Assembly (NCBI RefSeq): GCF_000311865.1
Contig: NZ_HE978581.1
Coordinates: 32,549-96,548, forward strand
Length of the DNA: 64,000 bases
DNA from: Peptoniphilus obesi ph1
GTDB lineage: Bacteria; Bacillota; Clostridia; Tissierellales; Peptoniphilaceae
Reading direction: 5' to 3'
Positions 1-7,847 of the stretch are shown one piece after another. A model generated the notes under the pieces. That model was given only the letters and a program-made list of their open reading frames with translations, was not told the origin of the DNA and searched no databases. Each line of letters starts with the position of its first letter. The first letter of the stretch is position 1. The position numbers were made by a program, and so were the translations under genes.

Positions 1-8
1 AACATTTT

Positions 9-1241
9 TTAAATTACAAAATTTCCATCTTTAAAAATTTGTATCGTGCTTGAATCTTTTTTAACACCAATTATTTCCGTACTTCCATCACCAATCATAA
101 AATCAACATGAGTTAAAGAATCATTAATTCCATTTTTTGAAAGTTCTTCATCGCTCATATTTTCACCATTTTTTATTGAAGAAGGATAAGCCTTTCCAAG
201 GGCAATATGACAAGAAGCATTTTCATCAAACAAGGTATTATAAAATAATATATTTGTATTTGATATTGGCGAATCATAAGGAACAAAAGCAATTTCACCA
301 AGCCTGTCCGCATTTTCATAACTCTTTAAAAGATTATCAAGTGCTCCATATCCAACCTTAGCATCATAATCAATAACCTTTCCATCTTTAAATTTTAAGA
401 AAAAGTCATCAACAATGACACCGTTTAAATTTAAAGCCTTGGTATTATAAACAATTCCATCAACCCTATCTTTGTGTGGAGCAGAGAAAACTTCTTCAGT
501 AGGCATATTAGCAATAAATTCTTCAGACCTTAAATTATCTTCACTAGCACCAGTAAAGATATAATTTTCTGGCATGCCAATTTTTAAATCAGTTCCTCGA
601 TCATTTTTAATTACAAAATAATCAAATTGTTCTCTATTTAAAAATTCACTATTCTTTTTTAAATTAACTATGTGTTTATCCCAATTCTCTATAGGATCAT
701 TATTATCAATTCTACAAGTATATAAAATTAATTCCCATAATTTATTTAAAGCTTCGTTTTCATCTAAATCAGGGAAAACTACTTTTGCCCATGACTTAAC
801 AGCGGCACCAATAACACACCATGAATTTGAATTTTTCATTAAATTAGCATTGAAGTTTTTTAAAGCTTTGGATCTTGCAGTGCCAGAGGCAATAATCTTA
901 TCACTATCAATTTCTGATAAAATATTTGGGTCTCCACCAACTAGAGATAAAACCTTAGCTCCTTTTTCTATATAAGAATCATATTCATCAATAATATAAT
1001 TTTCTACATTAGATAAAGTTTCCTTGCTAGCGTATTTATATCTTAATTTTGTAAAATTTTCATCAGAGTATTTTATTTTAACATCTTTAGCTCCAGCCTT
1101 AAAAGCCTCTTCAGCTAAAATGCAAATAAAATCTTTATTTTCAACTTGGCCGTTAATAAGTAAAAAATCATCCTTTTTTATTTGTAAAGCTTTGTTGATA
1201 ACTAAATTTGCATATTTATATAAGTTTTTTTGTAAATCCAT
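9..1241 (-). CDS. M29 family metallo-aminopeptidase (AmpS/AmpT-like)
   Basis: A 410-residue cytoplasmic aminopeptidase that removes N-terminal residues from peptides, using a two-metal centre. Its length is normal for family M29. The family's metal and catalytic residues can be placed at E250 (in NMPTEEVF), E316 (LGEIAF), H345 and Y352 (CHIALGKAYP), and H378 and D380 (LTHVDFMIG). There is no signal peptide. The start ATG follows a GAGGTG ribosome site. The gene is transcribed divergently from comEA and lies at the window edge, so its downstream neighbour is not visible. The family assignment is firm; the substrate preference is not readable from sequence. Confidence 0.93.
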   Translation of the reverse strand: MDLQKNLYKYANLVINKALQIKKDDFLLINGQVENKDFICILAEEAFKAGAKDVKIKYSDENFTKLRYKYASKETLSNVENYIIDEYDSYIEKGAKVLSLVGGDPNILSEIDSDKIIASGTARSKALKNFNANLMKNSNSWCVIGAAVKSWAKVVFPDLDENEALNKLWELILYTCRIDNNDPIENWDKHIVNLKKNSEFLNREQFDYFVIKNDRGTDLKIGMPENYIFTGASEDNLRSEEFIANMPTEEVFSAPHKDRVDGIVYNTKALNLNGVIVDDFFLKFKDGKVIDYDAKVGYGALDNLLKSYENADRLGEIAFVPYDSPISNTNILFYNTLFDENASCHIALGKAYPSSIKNGENMSDEELSKNGINDSLTHVDFMIGDGSTEIIGVKKDSSTIQIFKDGNFVI

Positions 1242-1258
1242 ATTTTCACCTCATCTAA

Positions 1259-1300
1259 ATTATAGCACAGAAGAATTTTCTAGTCGGTTTATGATATAAT
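1259..1300. promoter_or_regulatory. Divergent extended -10 promoters for the M29 peptidase and comEA
   Basis: On the minus strand a TGC-TATAAT element (forward 1259-1267) precedes the M29 gene. On the plus strand TGA-TATAAT (1292-1300) precedes comEA. Neither has a convincing -35 box at 17 bp, so both look like extended -10 promoters. This is seen in sequence only; start sites are not proven. Confidence 0.5.
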
Positions 1301-1325
1301 TTAATAAAAATTACGGAGTAAGAAG

Positions 1326-1934
1326 ATGAAAGATTTTTTAGACGATCAAAAGAAAATAATATTATCTATATTATTAGTATTGTTAGTTTTTATTATAAAA
1401 GTTTTTTATGACAATTTTTATCAAGTTCCAAATCAAGAAATAGAGGATACTAGCTTTGAAACCTTAGAACTGTTTGATAAAAATGATGATAATGCTCTTG
1501 CTATAAATACTGCTTTAGATGAAGAAATATATGTACATGTTAGTGGCAGAGTTAAAAATCCTGGATTAGTAAAACTTAGTTCAGATGCTAGAGTAATAGA
1601 TGCCATAAATAAAGCAGGTGGCATGTATGATGATGCAGATATAGATAGTATAAACCTTGCTAAAAAATTAGAAGATGAAGAGAAAATATATGTGGCAAAG
1701 ATTGGAGAAGAATCAGGAACAGGAGAAAGCAGTTCAAAAAGTAAAACTGTTAATATAAATAGGGCAGACCTTGAAAGTTTGCAAAACTTGCCAGGAATAG
1801 GTCCAAAAATGGCTCAAAAAATTATTGACTACAGACAAGATAAGTCTTTTAAAAATATAGAAGATATTATGCAGGTTCCAGGGATAGGGGAAAAGAAGTT
1901 TGAAGAAATAAAAGATTACATTTCTGCCAATTAA
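1326..1934 (+). CDS. comEA: ComEA-type competence DNA-binding protein
   Basis: A 202-residue membrane-anchored DNA receptor. An N-terminal membrane segment (about residues 9-26) is followed by an SLBB domain (about 48-105; IYVHVSGRVKNPG), a short Ser-rich linker, and a helix-hairpin-helix pair at the C-terminus (about 140-200; NLPGIGPKMAQKI and VPGIGEKKFEEI). In competent Firmicutes ComEA binds incoming double-stranded DNA outside the membrane and passes it to ComEC. No comEC or comEB lies beside it here, but dprA and a comM/yifB homologue are at 16-18.7 kb. The ribosome site is ACGGAG. The domain order is complete and the call is secure; natural competence is inference. Confidence 0.9.
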   Translation: MKDFLDDQKKIILSILLVLLVFIIKVFYDNFYQVPNQEIEDTSFETLELFDKNDDNALAINTALDEEIYVHVSGRVKNPGLVKLSSDARVIDAINKAGGMYDDADIDSINLAKKLEDEEKIYVAKIGEESGTGESSSKSKTVNINRADLESLQNLPGIGPKMAQKIIDYRQDKSFKNIEDIMQVPGIGEKKFEEIKDYISAN

Positions 1935-1994
1935 TACTTGCTAAAGTAAATTTTATTTGATAGAATACTTTATGTTGTAAAATTTATTTAGCTT

Positions 1995-2070
1995 AGGGGT
2001 ATAGTTCAGTTGGTAGAACACTGGTCTCCAAAACCAGGTGCCGTGGGTTCAAGTCCTGCTACCCCTGCCA
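1995..2070 (+). tRNA. tRNA-Trp (anticodon CCA)
   Basis: The cloverleaf reads directly. The 7-bp acceptor stem AGGGGTA/TACCCCT is followed by discriminator G and a genome-encoded CCA. The anticodon stem is CTGGT/ACCAG with loop CTCCAAA, giving anticodon CCA. The T-arm contains GGGTTCAAGTCC. It is a single tRNA, 60 bp after comEA. Its 3' end directly abuts the RCCGT repeat region, the usual position of a site-specific integration target. Confidence 0.97.
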
Positions 2071-2167
2071 ACCGTGATTAACCGTTGCTGACCGTAACGG
2101 CATGAAATAGCCATTCTTTAAGGGTGGCTATTTTTTATTTTAGCCGTAATTGACCGTAGACAGCCGT
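2071..2167 (+). repeat. Two triplets of a 10-bp-phased RCCGT repeat beside the tRNA-Trp 3' end
   Basis: ACCGT occurs at 2071, 2081 and 2091, exactly 10 bp apart and starting at the first base after the tRNA CCA. RCCGT occurs again at 2143, 2153 and 2163, also 10 bp apart. A terminator hairpin lies between the two triplets. Just downstream (about 2180-2201) is a near-duplicate CCCACTTTTAGTCCCCACTT. Helically phased short repeats next to a tRNA 3' end resemble arm-type integrase sites, so this is probably an attachment-site remnant. No integrase gene is present nearby. Confidence 0.55.
2105..2140 (+). terminator. Intrinsic terminator after tRNA-Trp
   Basis: A stem AAATAGCCA (2105-2113) pairs with TGGCTATTT (2125-2133) around an 11-nt loop and is followed by a T tract. 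It is correctly placed to end the tRNA-Trp transcript. Confidence 0.8.
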
Positions 2168-2288
2168 GTATTTGGACAAAATCCCACTTTTAGTCCCCAC
2201 TTATATTTAAGAATGAAAATGATAATTGAAAGTCGATTTGATAAAGGAATGTTTGATATTATTAGAAAATTATATGGAGATGATTAAT

Positions 2289-2453
2289 ATGAATATAAGA
2301 AAAATAATAAATGAATGGTATTCATATTCTTTGTTTCCTTATGCCCACGACAATGAGCACGAAAAGGGTAATATAAAAGAGTTGCTAGTTCTTACTACTG
2401 CTTTAATAAATCTCGTAGCAGGGATAATTAAACTGGTAAAAGAAATTAACTAA
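2289..2453 (+). CDS. Small hydrophobic-tail protein, unknown (54 aa)
   Basis: A 54-residue ORF with a GGAGA ribosome site 8 bp before ATG 2289; an in-frame upstream start at 2226 lacks a site. The N-terminal half is polar (WYSYSLFPYAHDNEHEKG) and the C-terminal half is one amphipathic or hydrophobic helix (LLVLTTALINLVAGIIKLV). Immediately upstream, an even shorter ORF (2213-2288, 24 codons) ends at the base before this ATG, so the two could be translationally coupled. A perfect-stem terminator follows. I do not recognise a family. Its place in the attachment-like region suggests a leftover from a mobile element, or a small membrane peptide. Whether it is expressed is unknown. Confidence 0.45.
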   Translation: MNIRKIINEWYSYSLFPYAHDNEHEKGNIKELLVLTTALINLVAGIIKLVKEIN

Positions 2454-2454
2454 C

Positions 2455-2500
2455 AACTCTATAAGGTAAATGAAATTCATCTAACCTTGTAGAGTTATTA
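2455..2500 (+). terminator. Intrinsic terminator after the small ORF
   Basis: A 13-bp stem, AACTCTATAAGGT (2455-2467) with ACCTTGTAGAGTT (2484-2496), has one G-T pair, a 16-nt loop and an AT-rich tail. It begins one base after the stop codon of the 54-residue ORF, which supports that ORF being a real transcription unit. Confidence 0.65.
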
Positions 2501-2520
2501 TATTATAATTTGTAAAAGTA

Positions 2521-2559
2521 AAACAAGTGTATTAAAAATTAAAATTTATTAATACACTT
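2521..2559 (-). terminator. Terminator of the RNase H-fold gene
   Basis: An 11-bp perfect stem, AAGTGTATTAA (2525-2535) with TTAATACACTT (2549-2559), overlaps the stop codon of the minus-strand gene. On the minus strand it is followed by a T-rich tail. Confidence 0.7.
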
Positions 2560-3487
2560 AAATATTATTCAGAGATTCTTTAATTATAGTTTTAATTAAG
2601 TGTAAGGTGTTGTTTATCAAGGTTTTTTTGTAGTATAGGATGTATATATTTTCGGGTGCTTTTATTTCATCTTGCATTTTTATATCAAAAAAATTGTTTG
2701 CAATTAGGTATTTACATTTGTTTTGGTCATCGTAATAGTCTTCTAAATAGTTTATTTCAATTGTAAATTTATTATTTCTGGATGAAAAAGAATAATTGGA
2801 AGTGTTAAATTCAGAGTCAAAGTCCAAATTGTCTTTCCCATTTATTAATAGGAGTGTATCTGAAAAAGATAGGCTATCTATATAAAAATTATGATTTAAT
2901 ATTTTTAAAGTCTTTAATTCTTCTATATATTTATATATTTCAAGTATTTTATAAATATTTAAAGTATTGTCTTTATTGTGTTTGATTATTTTATTTAAAT
3001 TGTCTTCGTCTTTTGATAAAAGATAATCTTTAAAATATTTACCTATGTTTTTAGATTTTACTTCTTCATTATTTTCTATTTTTAAAAATTCTTCTACAGT
3101 TTTTTGCCTATAATTTTCAATATTTAAAAAATCATTATTCTTTTTAAGGTATTTATAAATATCAAAAGTTTTAAAGCTTGGAAGAGTTTTTTTATAGAAT
3201 TTAAATTTCTCTTCTATAAAGGGAAGTGTAAAGCCGTCTAAATTATAGTTGATTATATTTTTATTTTTTAAATCAATTTTATTTATTAGGTTGATTTCCT
3301 CTTCTAGGGACTGAGCAGTGTAAACTTTAAGCTCAGTTTCTTTTTTTATTTCTAAAAGCGCATAAGATATTATTATATCTTTATATTTAGATAGTCCTGT
3401 CGTTTCTATGCTTATAATAGTGTAGCCTTTAAATTTTTCTAATATTTCATCATTTTCTAAATTTATTTTATAATTATTTATTATCAT
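2558..3487 (-). CDS. RNase H-like 3'-5' exonuclease-type protein (YprB-like)
   Basis: A 309-residue protein whose N-terminal about 180 residues look like a DEDD exonuclease fold. The ExoI-like motif is ISIETTGLS (about 25-34), the ExoII-like region is NYNLDGFTLPFIEEKF (about 79-95), and the ExoIII-like motif is HNKDNTLNIYKI (about 169-181). The C-terminal about 110 residues are not recognisable. This resembles the YprB/RNase_H_2 family, whose members are mostly uncharacterised. The first acidic residue appears as IE rather than DxE, so activity is uncertain. The gene stands alone on the minus strand with its own AAAGGTG ribosome site and terminator. Confidence 0.6.
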   Translation of the reverse strand: MIINNYKINLENDEILEKFKGYTIISIETTGLSKYKDIIISYALLEIKKETELKVYTAQSLEEEINLINKIDLKNKNIINYNLDGFTLPFIEEKFKFYKKTLPSFKTFDIYKYLKKNNDFLNIENYRQKTVEEFLKIENNEEVKSKNIGKYFKDYLLSKDEDNLNKIIKHNKDNTLNIYKILEIYKYIEELKTLKILNHNFYIDSLSFSDTLLLINGKDNLDFDSEFNTSNYSFSSRNNKFTIEINYLEDYYDDQNKCKYLIANNFFDIKMQDEIKAPENIYILYYKKTLINNTLHLIKTIIKESLNNI

Positions 3488-3555
3488 ATTTCACCTTTTT
3501 AAGTTAAATGCAGGATTAAAAATTCTTTATATTTGTATTATATTATTAAATCTGT

Positions 3556-3564
3556 TGTTATAAT
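3556..3564 (+). promoter_or_regulatory. Extended -10 promoter for the lipoprotein / iscS-thiI unit
   Basis: TGT-TATAAT at 3556-3564 lies 20 bp before the lipoprotein ATG, with an AGGAGG ribosome site between them. No good -35 box is seen. Confidence 0.5.
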
Positions 3565-3584
3565 AGTATAGTTAGGAGGTTATT

Positions 3585-3899
3585 ATGAACAAATCTAAAA
3601 AAATTTGGATAACAATAACAGTAATCGTGCTTGTATTTTTAGTTTCATGTACTGCTTTACAATTGCATAGTGCAGGTTTTCAAAGATTTAAAAGAAATTT
3701 AAAGTCTGAATATACTGGTGGTATAGAAAGAAGAATTACTATTTATAATTCTGGTGGAGAAAAGATTTTTGAATTAGAAGGCAAGTTTGATTTTACTTAT
3801 GATGATAATTGTATAGAGTATATAGATACTAATACAAATTTAAAACATAATATATTTGCTGGCGATAATGCCACAGTTATTATAGATGAAATTAAATAA
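3585..3899 (+). CDS. Small predicted lipoprotein (DUF5052-like)
   Basis: A 104-residue secreted protein. The N-terminus is basic, followed by a hydrophobic stretch and a lipobox ending at Cys22 (LVSC), so it should be lipid-anchored outside the membrane. The mature part has a GIERRITIYNSGGEKIFELEGKFD segment typical of small beta-rich lipoproteins such as DUF5052; that family name is from memory and tentative. It has a strong AGGAGG ribosome site and lies 26 bp before the iscS-like gene, so the two may be co-transcribed. The function is unknown. Confidence 0.7.
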   Translation: MNKSKKIWITITVIVLVFLVSCTALQLHSAGFQRFKRNLKSEYTGGIERRITIYNSGGEKIFELEGKFDFTYDDNCIEYIDTNTNLKHNIFAGDNATVIIDEIK

Positions 3900-3925
3900 G
3901 ATATTTATATAAAAGAGGGATAATT

Positions 3926-5071
3926 TTGATTTATTTGGATAATTGTGCAACTACAAAGCCTAGAAAAGAAGTAATAGATCTTATGTGTAAGTCACTTGAA
4001 GATGATTTTGCTAATCCATCTTCACTTCATACTTTTGGGCAAATCGTAGAAAACAAAGTTGATAAGGCAAGGGAGGCTTTATCAAACTTATTAAATATAA
4101 ATTCTGATAATTTATATTTTACATCTGGTGGAACTGAAAGTAATAATATAGCTTTAAATGGATTTATAAATAAAAATAAACACTTGGGTAATGAAATAAT
4201 CACTACGCCTATTGAACATTCATCTGTTATTGAAAAGTTAAAAAGCTATGAAAAGCAAGCTTTTAAAATTATTACTTGTAAAGTCGATAAGAATGGAAAT
4301 ATTGATCTTGATGATTTATATTCTAAAATAAATGAAAATACTATTCTTATTTCCTTAATCCATGTTAATAATGAGCTTGGAACAATAGCTCCTGTAAAAG
4401 AAATTATTAAAAAGGCTAAATCTATTAATAAAAATATATTAATCCATGTAGACGGAGTTCAATCTTGTGGAAAGATTAGTGTAGATTTAAAGGATATTGA
4501 TTGTGATTCATATTCAATGTCTGGACACAAGATTTATGGTCCAAAAGGTATTGGCGCTTTATATTTAAAGGAAGGACTTGTAATAGATTCACTTACTAAG
4601 GGTGGAGGTCAAGAAAAGAATTTAAGGTCTGGAACAGAAAATGTACCGGCAATAATTGGCCTTGGCAAGGCTGCAGAATTAATGGGTAAAAATTTTGCCA
4701 AGGAACAAGAACATTCAAAAATGATTAAAGAATATTTGAAAGAAAAAATTTCTCAAAATATAGATGATTTTATAATTAATACACCAGAAAATTCTTCAAA
4801 TTATGTATTATCAATCTCTTTTAAGTCTATTAGGGGAGAAGTTTTATTGCACTATTTGGAACAAGATGAGATTTATATTTCAACTGCATCGGCTTGCTCT
4901 TCTAATGGAACTGATAAAAATAGGGTTTTAGATGCAATAAATATAGATAAGGCTTACGAAGATGGAACTATAAGAATTTGCACTTCTTATGAAACTAGTA
5001 AAGACGATATAGATAAATTTGTTGAAAAGTTAAAAATTTATGTTGAAGAAATTCGTAGCATAATGGGGTGA
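3926..5071 (+). CDS. Cysteine desulfurase (IscS/NifS family), partner of ThiI
   Basis: A 381-residue PLP enzyme that releases sulfur from cysteine as a persulfide. The PLP lysine lies in MSGHKIYGPKG (about 200-210) and the persulfide cysteine in STASACSSN (about 325-333), the group I pattern. The start is TTG at 3926, set by the AGAGGGA ribosome site at 3914-3920 and by the conserved first residues MIYLDNCATT. The gene ends 4 bp before thiI, as in other Firmicutes that pair a dedicated desulfurase with ThiI for 4-thiouridine in tRNA. It is one of three desulfurases in the window. Confidence 0.93.
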   Translation: MIYLDNCATTKPRKEVIDLMCKSLEDDFANPSSLHTFGQIVENKVDKAREALSNLLNINSDNLYFTSGGTESNNIALNGFINKNKHLGNEIITTPIEHSSVIEKLKSYEKQAFKIITCKVDKNGNIDLDDLYSKINENTILISLIHVNNELGTIAPVKEIIKKAKSINKNILIHVDGVQSCGKISVDLKDIDCDSYSMSGHKIYGPKGIGALYLKEGLVIDSLTKGGGQEKNLRSGTENVPAIIGLGKAAELMGKNFAKEQEHSKMIKEYLKEKISQNIDDFIINTPENSSNYVLSISFKSIRGEVLLHYLEQDEIYISTASACSSNGTDKNRVLDAINIDKAYEDGTIRICTSYETSKDDIDKFVEKLKIYVEEIRSIMG

Positions 5072-5075
5072 AGTA

Positions 5076-6236
5076 TTGAAGAAGATTATTAGTTTAAGCT
5101 TAGGCGAGGTAATGCTTAAAAAAAATAACAGAAAAACTTTTATAGATAATGTTATTAAACATGCCAAAAGAATGATAGAAGATATTGGCTATGAAGAAAT
5201 TTATTTAGATATGGGAAAGGTCTATATTGTAGCGGCAGAATCTGACATTGAAGAAATTGCCACTAGATTAGTTGATGTCTTTGGAATTGTTTATGTAAGC
5301 ATTTGTTACAGAATTGATAAAAGAATGGATGAATTTGAAGCTGCTGTTTTAAAATGTTTTGATGAAAGTTCAAATGAAGCTACAAAAACTTTCAAAGCAC
5401 ATGCTAAAAGAACAGATAAAAGTTTTGAAATAAAGTCAATGGACCTTAACAACAAAATTGGATCAATTGTTTTATCAAATAGGGATGTCAAGGTAGATGT
5501 TCATGAGCCAGATCTTTTTATATATTGTGATGTGAAAAAATATATTTATATATATTCAGTAAGGTTAAAAGCAAGAGGAGGACTTCCAATTGGATCAAAT
5601 GGCAAGGGACTTTTACTTTTATCTGGTGGGATAGATTCTCCAGTTGCTGGATATCTAATGGCAAAACGTGGAGTTAAAATTGATGCTCTACACTTTCACT
5701 CCTATCCTTTTACTTCTAAAAGAGCAGAGGAAAAGGTGCATAGACTTGCAAAGATTTTAACAAGATATACAGAAGATATAAAAATTCACAGTATAAACCT
5801 ATTACCTATACAAAAAGAAATTAATAAGAACTGTCCTGAAAGAGAAATGACAATAATTTCTAGACGTTTTATGGTAAGAATTGCAAGAGAAATATCAAGA
5901 AGAGAAAATTATAATTCAATAATAACTGGCGAAAATCTAGGACAAGTTGCATCTCAAACAATTGATGGATTAAATGTAACAAATGATCTTGCGGATATGC
6001 TTGTTTTTAGACCTTTAATCGGAATGGATAAGGTAAACATAATTGATATAGCAAAGCAAATAAAAACATTTGAAACTTCAATTGAGCCATTTGAAGATTG
6101 TTGTACAGTATTTTTACCAAAACATCCAATATTAAGACCTAAAATTGAAGATATTAATTTATCTGAAGAAAAATTGGATATAAATAAGTTAGTAAATGAT
6201 GCTATAGATAGCATGGAAATTATAAATATTAAATAG
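5076..6236 (+). CDS. thiI: tRNA 4-thiouridine synthase ThiI
   Basis: A 386-residue enzyme that adenylates and thiolates U8 of tRNA. An N-terminal ferredoxin-like plus THUMP region (about 1-165) is followed by a PP-loop ATPase with SGGIDS at 183-188. Adjacent cysteines C342 and C343 lie in FEDCCTVFLPKHP. There is no C-terminal rhodanese domain, which is normal for Firmicutes, where the neighbouring desulfurase donates sulfur directly. The start is TTG at 5076, four bases after the desulfurase stop, and the GGGGTGAAG before it overlaps that stop, which suggests translational coupling. The role in thiamine synthesis is less certain because the rhodanese domain is absent. Confidence 0.95.
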   Translation: MKKIISLSLGEVMLKKNNRKTFIDNVIKHAKRMIEDIGYEEIYLDMGKVYIVAAESDIEEIATRLVDVFGIVYVSICYRIDKRMDEFEAAVLKCFDESSNEATKTFKAHAKRTDKSFEIKSMDLNNKIGSIVLSNRDVKVDVHEPDLFIYCDVKKYIYIYSVRLKARGGLPIGSNGKGLLLLSGGIDSPVAGYLMAKRGVKIDALHFHSYPFTSKRAEEKVHRLAKILTRYTEDIKIHSINLLPIQKEINKNCPEREMTIISRRFMVRIAREISRRENYNSIITGENLGQVASQTIDGLNVTNDLADMLVFRPLIGMDKVNIIDIAKQIKTFETSIEPFEDCCTVFLPKHPILRPKIEDINLSEEKLDINKLVNDAIDSMEIINIK

Positions 6237-6253
6237 GAGGAAATAAGAAAATT

Positions 6254-6814
6254 ATGAAAAAAGGTGGACCATTACTTATCGTATTAGCGATAGTTATAAT
6301 TGTGGGAGGAATGTTTGCTTCAAAATATAATAAACTTGTAAAACTTGATAATGAAGTCGATAATGCTTTTGCACAAGTACAAGTTGCAGTAAAAAGAAGA
6401 GCAGACTTAATTCCTAATTTAGTTGAAACAGTAAAAGGATATGCTAGTCATGAAGAAGAAACTTTAACAAAGATTACAGAAGCAAGATCTCAAGTTAATA
6501 ATGCAAGTAATCCAGAAGAACTTGCACAAGCTGATGCAAATCTAACAGAACAAATAAAAAATTTAAATGTTTCAGTAGAAGCTTATCCTGAATTAAAAGC
6601 AAATCAAAACTTTTTAGACCTACAAGCTCAACTTGAAGGAACAGAAAATAGGATTTCAACTGAAAGAAGAAGATACAATGAAACTGTAAAAGAATATAAT
6701 CAAACTGTAAGATCTTTCCCAATGAATTTATTCGCAGGAATAATGGGATTTGATAAAAAACAATATTTTGAAGCAGCTCCGAATGAACAAGATGCTCCAG
6801 ATGTAAAATTCTAA
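6254..6814 (+). CDS. lemA: LemA family membrane protein
   Basis: A 186-residue protein with one N-terminal membrane helix (about 4-22) and a long helical cytoplasmic or extracytoplasmic body. The family signature KLDNEVDNAFAQVQV, then KRRADLIPNLVETVKGYASHE, is plainly present. LemA proteins form helical bundles at the membrane and their molecular role is unclear. The gene sits 17 bp after thiI with a TAGGAGGA ribosome site, and is followed by a TPM-domain gene. The lemA-TPM pair recurs widely in bacteria, so the two probably work together at the envelope. Confidence 0.93.
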   Translation: MKKGGPLLIVLAIVIIVGGMFASKYNKLVKLDNEVDNAFAQVQVAVKRRADLIPNLVETVKGYASHEEETLTKITEARSQVNNASNPEELAQADANLTEQIKNLNVSVEAYPELKANQNFLDLQAQLEGTENRISTERRRYNETVKEYNQTVRSFPMNLFAGIMGFDKKQYFEAAPNEQDAPDVKF

Positions 6815-6829
6815 AATTTAGGTGATAAG

Positions 6830-7657
6830 ATGAAATTAAAAAATATTTTTATATCTTTAATTTTCTCTTTAATATTATTAACGAGCAGGGTTTATGCAGA
6901 ATCATTAGATGATATTCTACCTGATCCTAATATGGCAGACCATTATGTATATGATCAGATAAATATTTTAAATGAGGAAGATAAATCTTATATAAATAAC
7001 ACAAATAATGATTTAAATAATAAAACTAAAGGACAAATTGCTGTAGTAATTGTAGATAGTTTAGAAGGGTATAGCGTAGAGGAATATTCAACGGCCTTAT
7101 TTGAGAAATGGGGCATTGGAGATAAAGATGAGTTGAATGGAACTTTGATGCTTTTTGCGATTAATGATCGTAAGATGAGAATTGAAACTGGATATGGATC
7201 AGAGGGATTTATTCCAGATGCATATGCTTCTAGAATTATAAGAAATATGGCAGAAATTTTTACATCATCACCATCTAATGAAGATTTTAGAAATGGGATT
7301 ATCGAAGGATATAATGAAGTCTTAGATTTTTATTCAAAAGAGTACAATATAAATATTGAAAATGCAGTAGAAAATCAATATTCTTATGAAGAAGATTACG
7401 AAGAATCTGATGAAATAGGCTTGGGAGAAATTATTTTATTAATAATAATTATAATAATTATATTTTCTGGACCAAGAGGTCGTAGACGTCGCAGAAGAAT
7501 GTTTTTCCCACCATATGGCGGTGGAGGATTCTCCGGCGGAGGTAGTTCATCTGGTGGATTTTTCGGTGGATCATCTGGCGGAGGATTCTCCGGAGGTGGA
7601 GGATTTTCTGGTGGAGGCGGATCATCCGGCGGAGGTGGAGCTTCTGGAGGATGGTAA
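6830..7657 (+). CDS. TPM domain (TLP18.3/Psb32/MOLO-1) membrane protein with Gly-rich tail
   Basis: A 275-residue protein. It has a signal peptide (about 1-23, ending SRVYA), an extracytoplasmic TPM domain (about 40-165; KGQIAVVIVDSLEG, GYGSEGFIPDAYA), an acidic linker, a membrane helix (about 197-215), then a basic patch of Arg residues and about 50 residues of Gly/Ser/Phe repeats ending GASGGW. Such Gly-rich tails are usual in this family. It is 15 bp after lemA. The tail is coded by GC-rich imperfect DNA repeats that could vary in length. The function is unknown; a membrane or envelope quality-control role is inferred. Confidence 0.88.
   Translation: MKLKNIFISLIFSLILLTSRVYAESLDDILPDPNMADHYVYDQINILNEEDKSYINNTNNDLNNKTKGQIAVVIVDSLEGYSVEEYSTALFEKWGIGDKDELNGTLMLFAINDRKMRIETGYGSEGFIPDAYASRIIRNMAEIFTSSPSNEDFRNGIIEGYNEVLDFYSKEYNINIENAVENQYSYEEDYEESDEIGLGEIILLIIIIIIIFSGPRGRRRRRRMFFPPYGGGGFSGGGSSSGGFFGGSSGGGFSGGGGFSGGGGSSGGGGASGGW
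7515..7655 (+). repeat. GC-rich imperfect repeats coding the Gly/Ser tail
   Basis: Units such as GGCGGAGG, GGATTCTCCGG and TCATCTGGCGG recur several times in about 140 bp. They are far richer in G+C than the surrounding gene and all stay in one frame, giving GGG/FSGGG/SSGG residues. They could change length by slippage. Confidence 0.7.
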
Positions 7658-7718
7658 AATTTTATTAAAAAAATTAGATTTACTAATAATATTTTAAATA
7701 AAAATTAATAATTTAAAG

Positions 7719-7754
7719 AAAATGAAGTAGGATGATTTCTTACTTCATTTTTTG
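7719..7754 (+). terminator. Terminator after lemA-TPM
   Basis: A 10-bp stem, AAATGAAGTA (7720-7729) with TACTTCATTT (7741-7750), has an 11-nt loop and a T-rich tail. Confidence 0.85.
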
Positions 7755-7801
7755 TTTTAAATCATATATTAAATTTTTTGTATAATTTTATGTAATTTAT
7801 A

Positions 7802-7830
7802 TTGACTTATAAAAATCAAAAGTTTATAAT
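7802..7830 (+). promoter_or_regulatory. Consensus promoter of the XRE-potABCD operon
   Basis: TTGACT (7802-7807), a 17-bp spacer, and TATAAT (7825-7830). It lies 48 bp before the regulator's ATG and is the only strong promoter seen for the five-gene unit. Confidence 0.8.
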
Positions 7831-7847
7831 TTCAATGGTTAATAAAG

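Noticed and set aside
2071-2167. RCCGT repeats as a short CRISPR-like array
   Set aside because: The repeats are 5 bp at 10-bp spacing with no spacers of protospacer length, and no cas gene is present.
7515-7697. A 60-codon ORF overlapping the Gly-rich tail
   Set aside because: Out-of-frame reading of the GC-rich repeats; no ribosome site.
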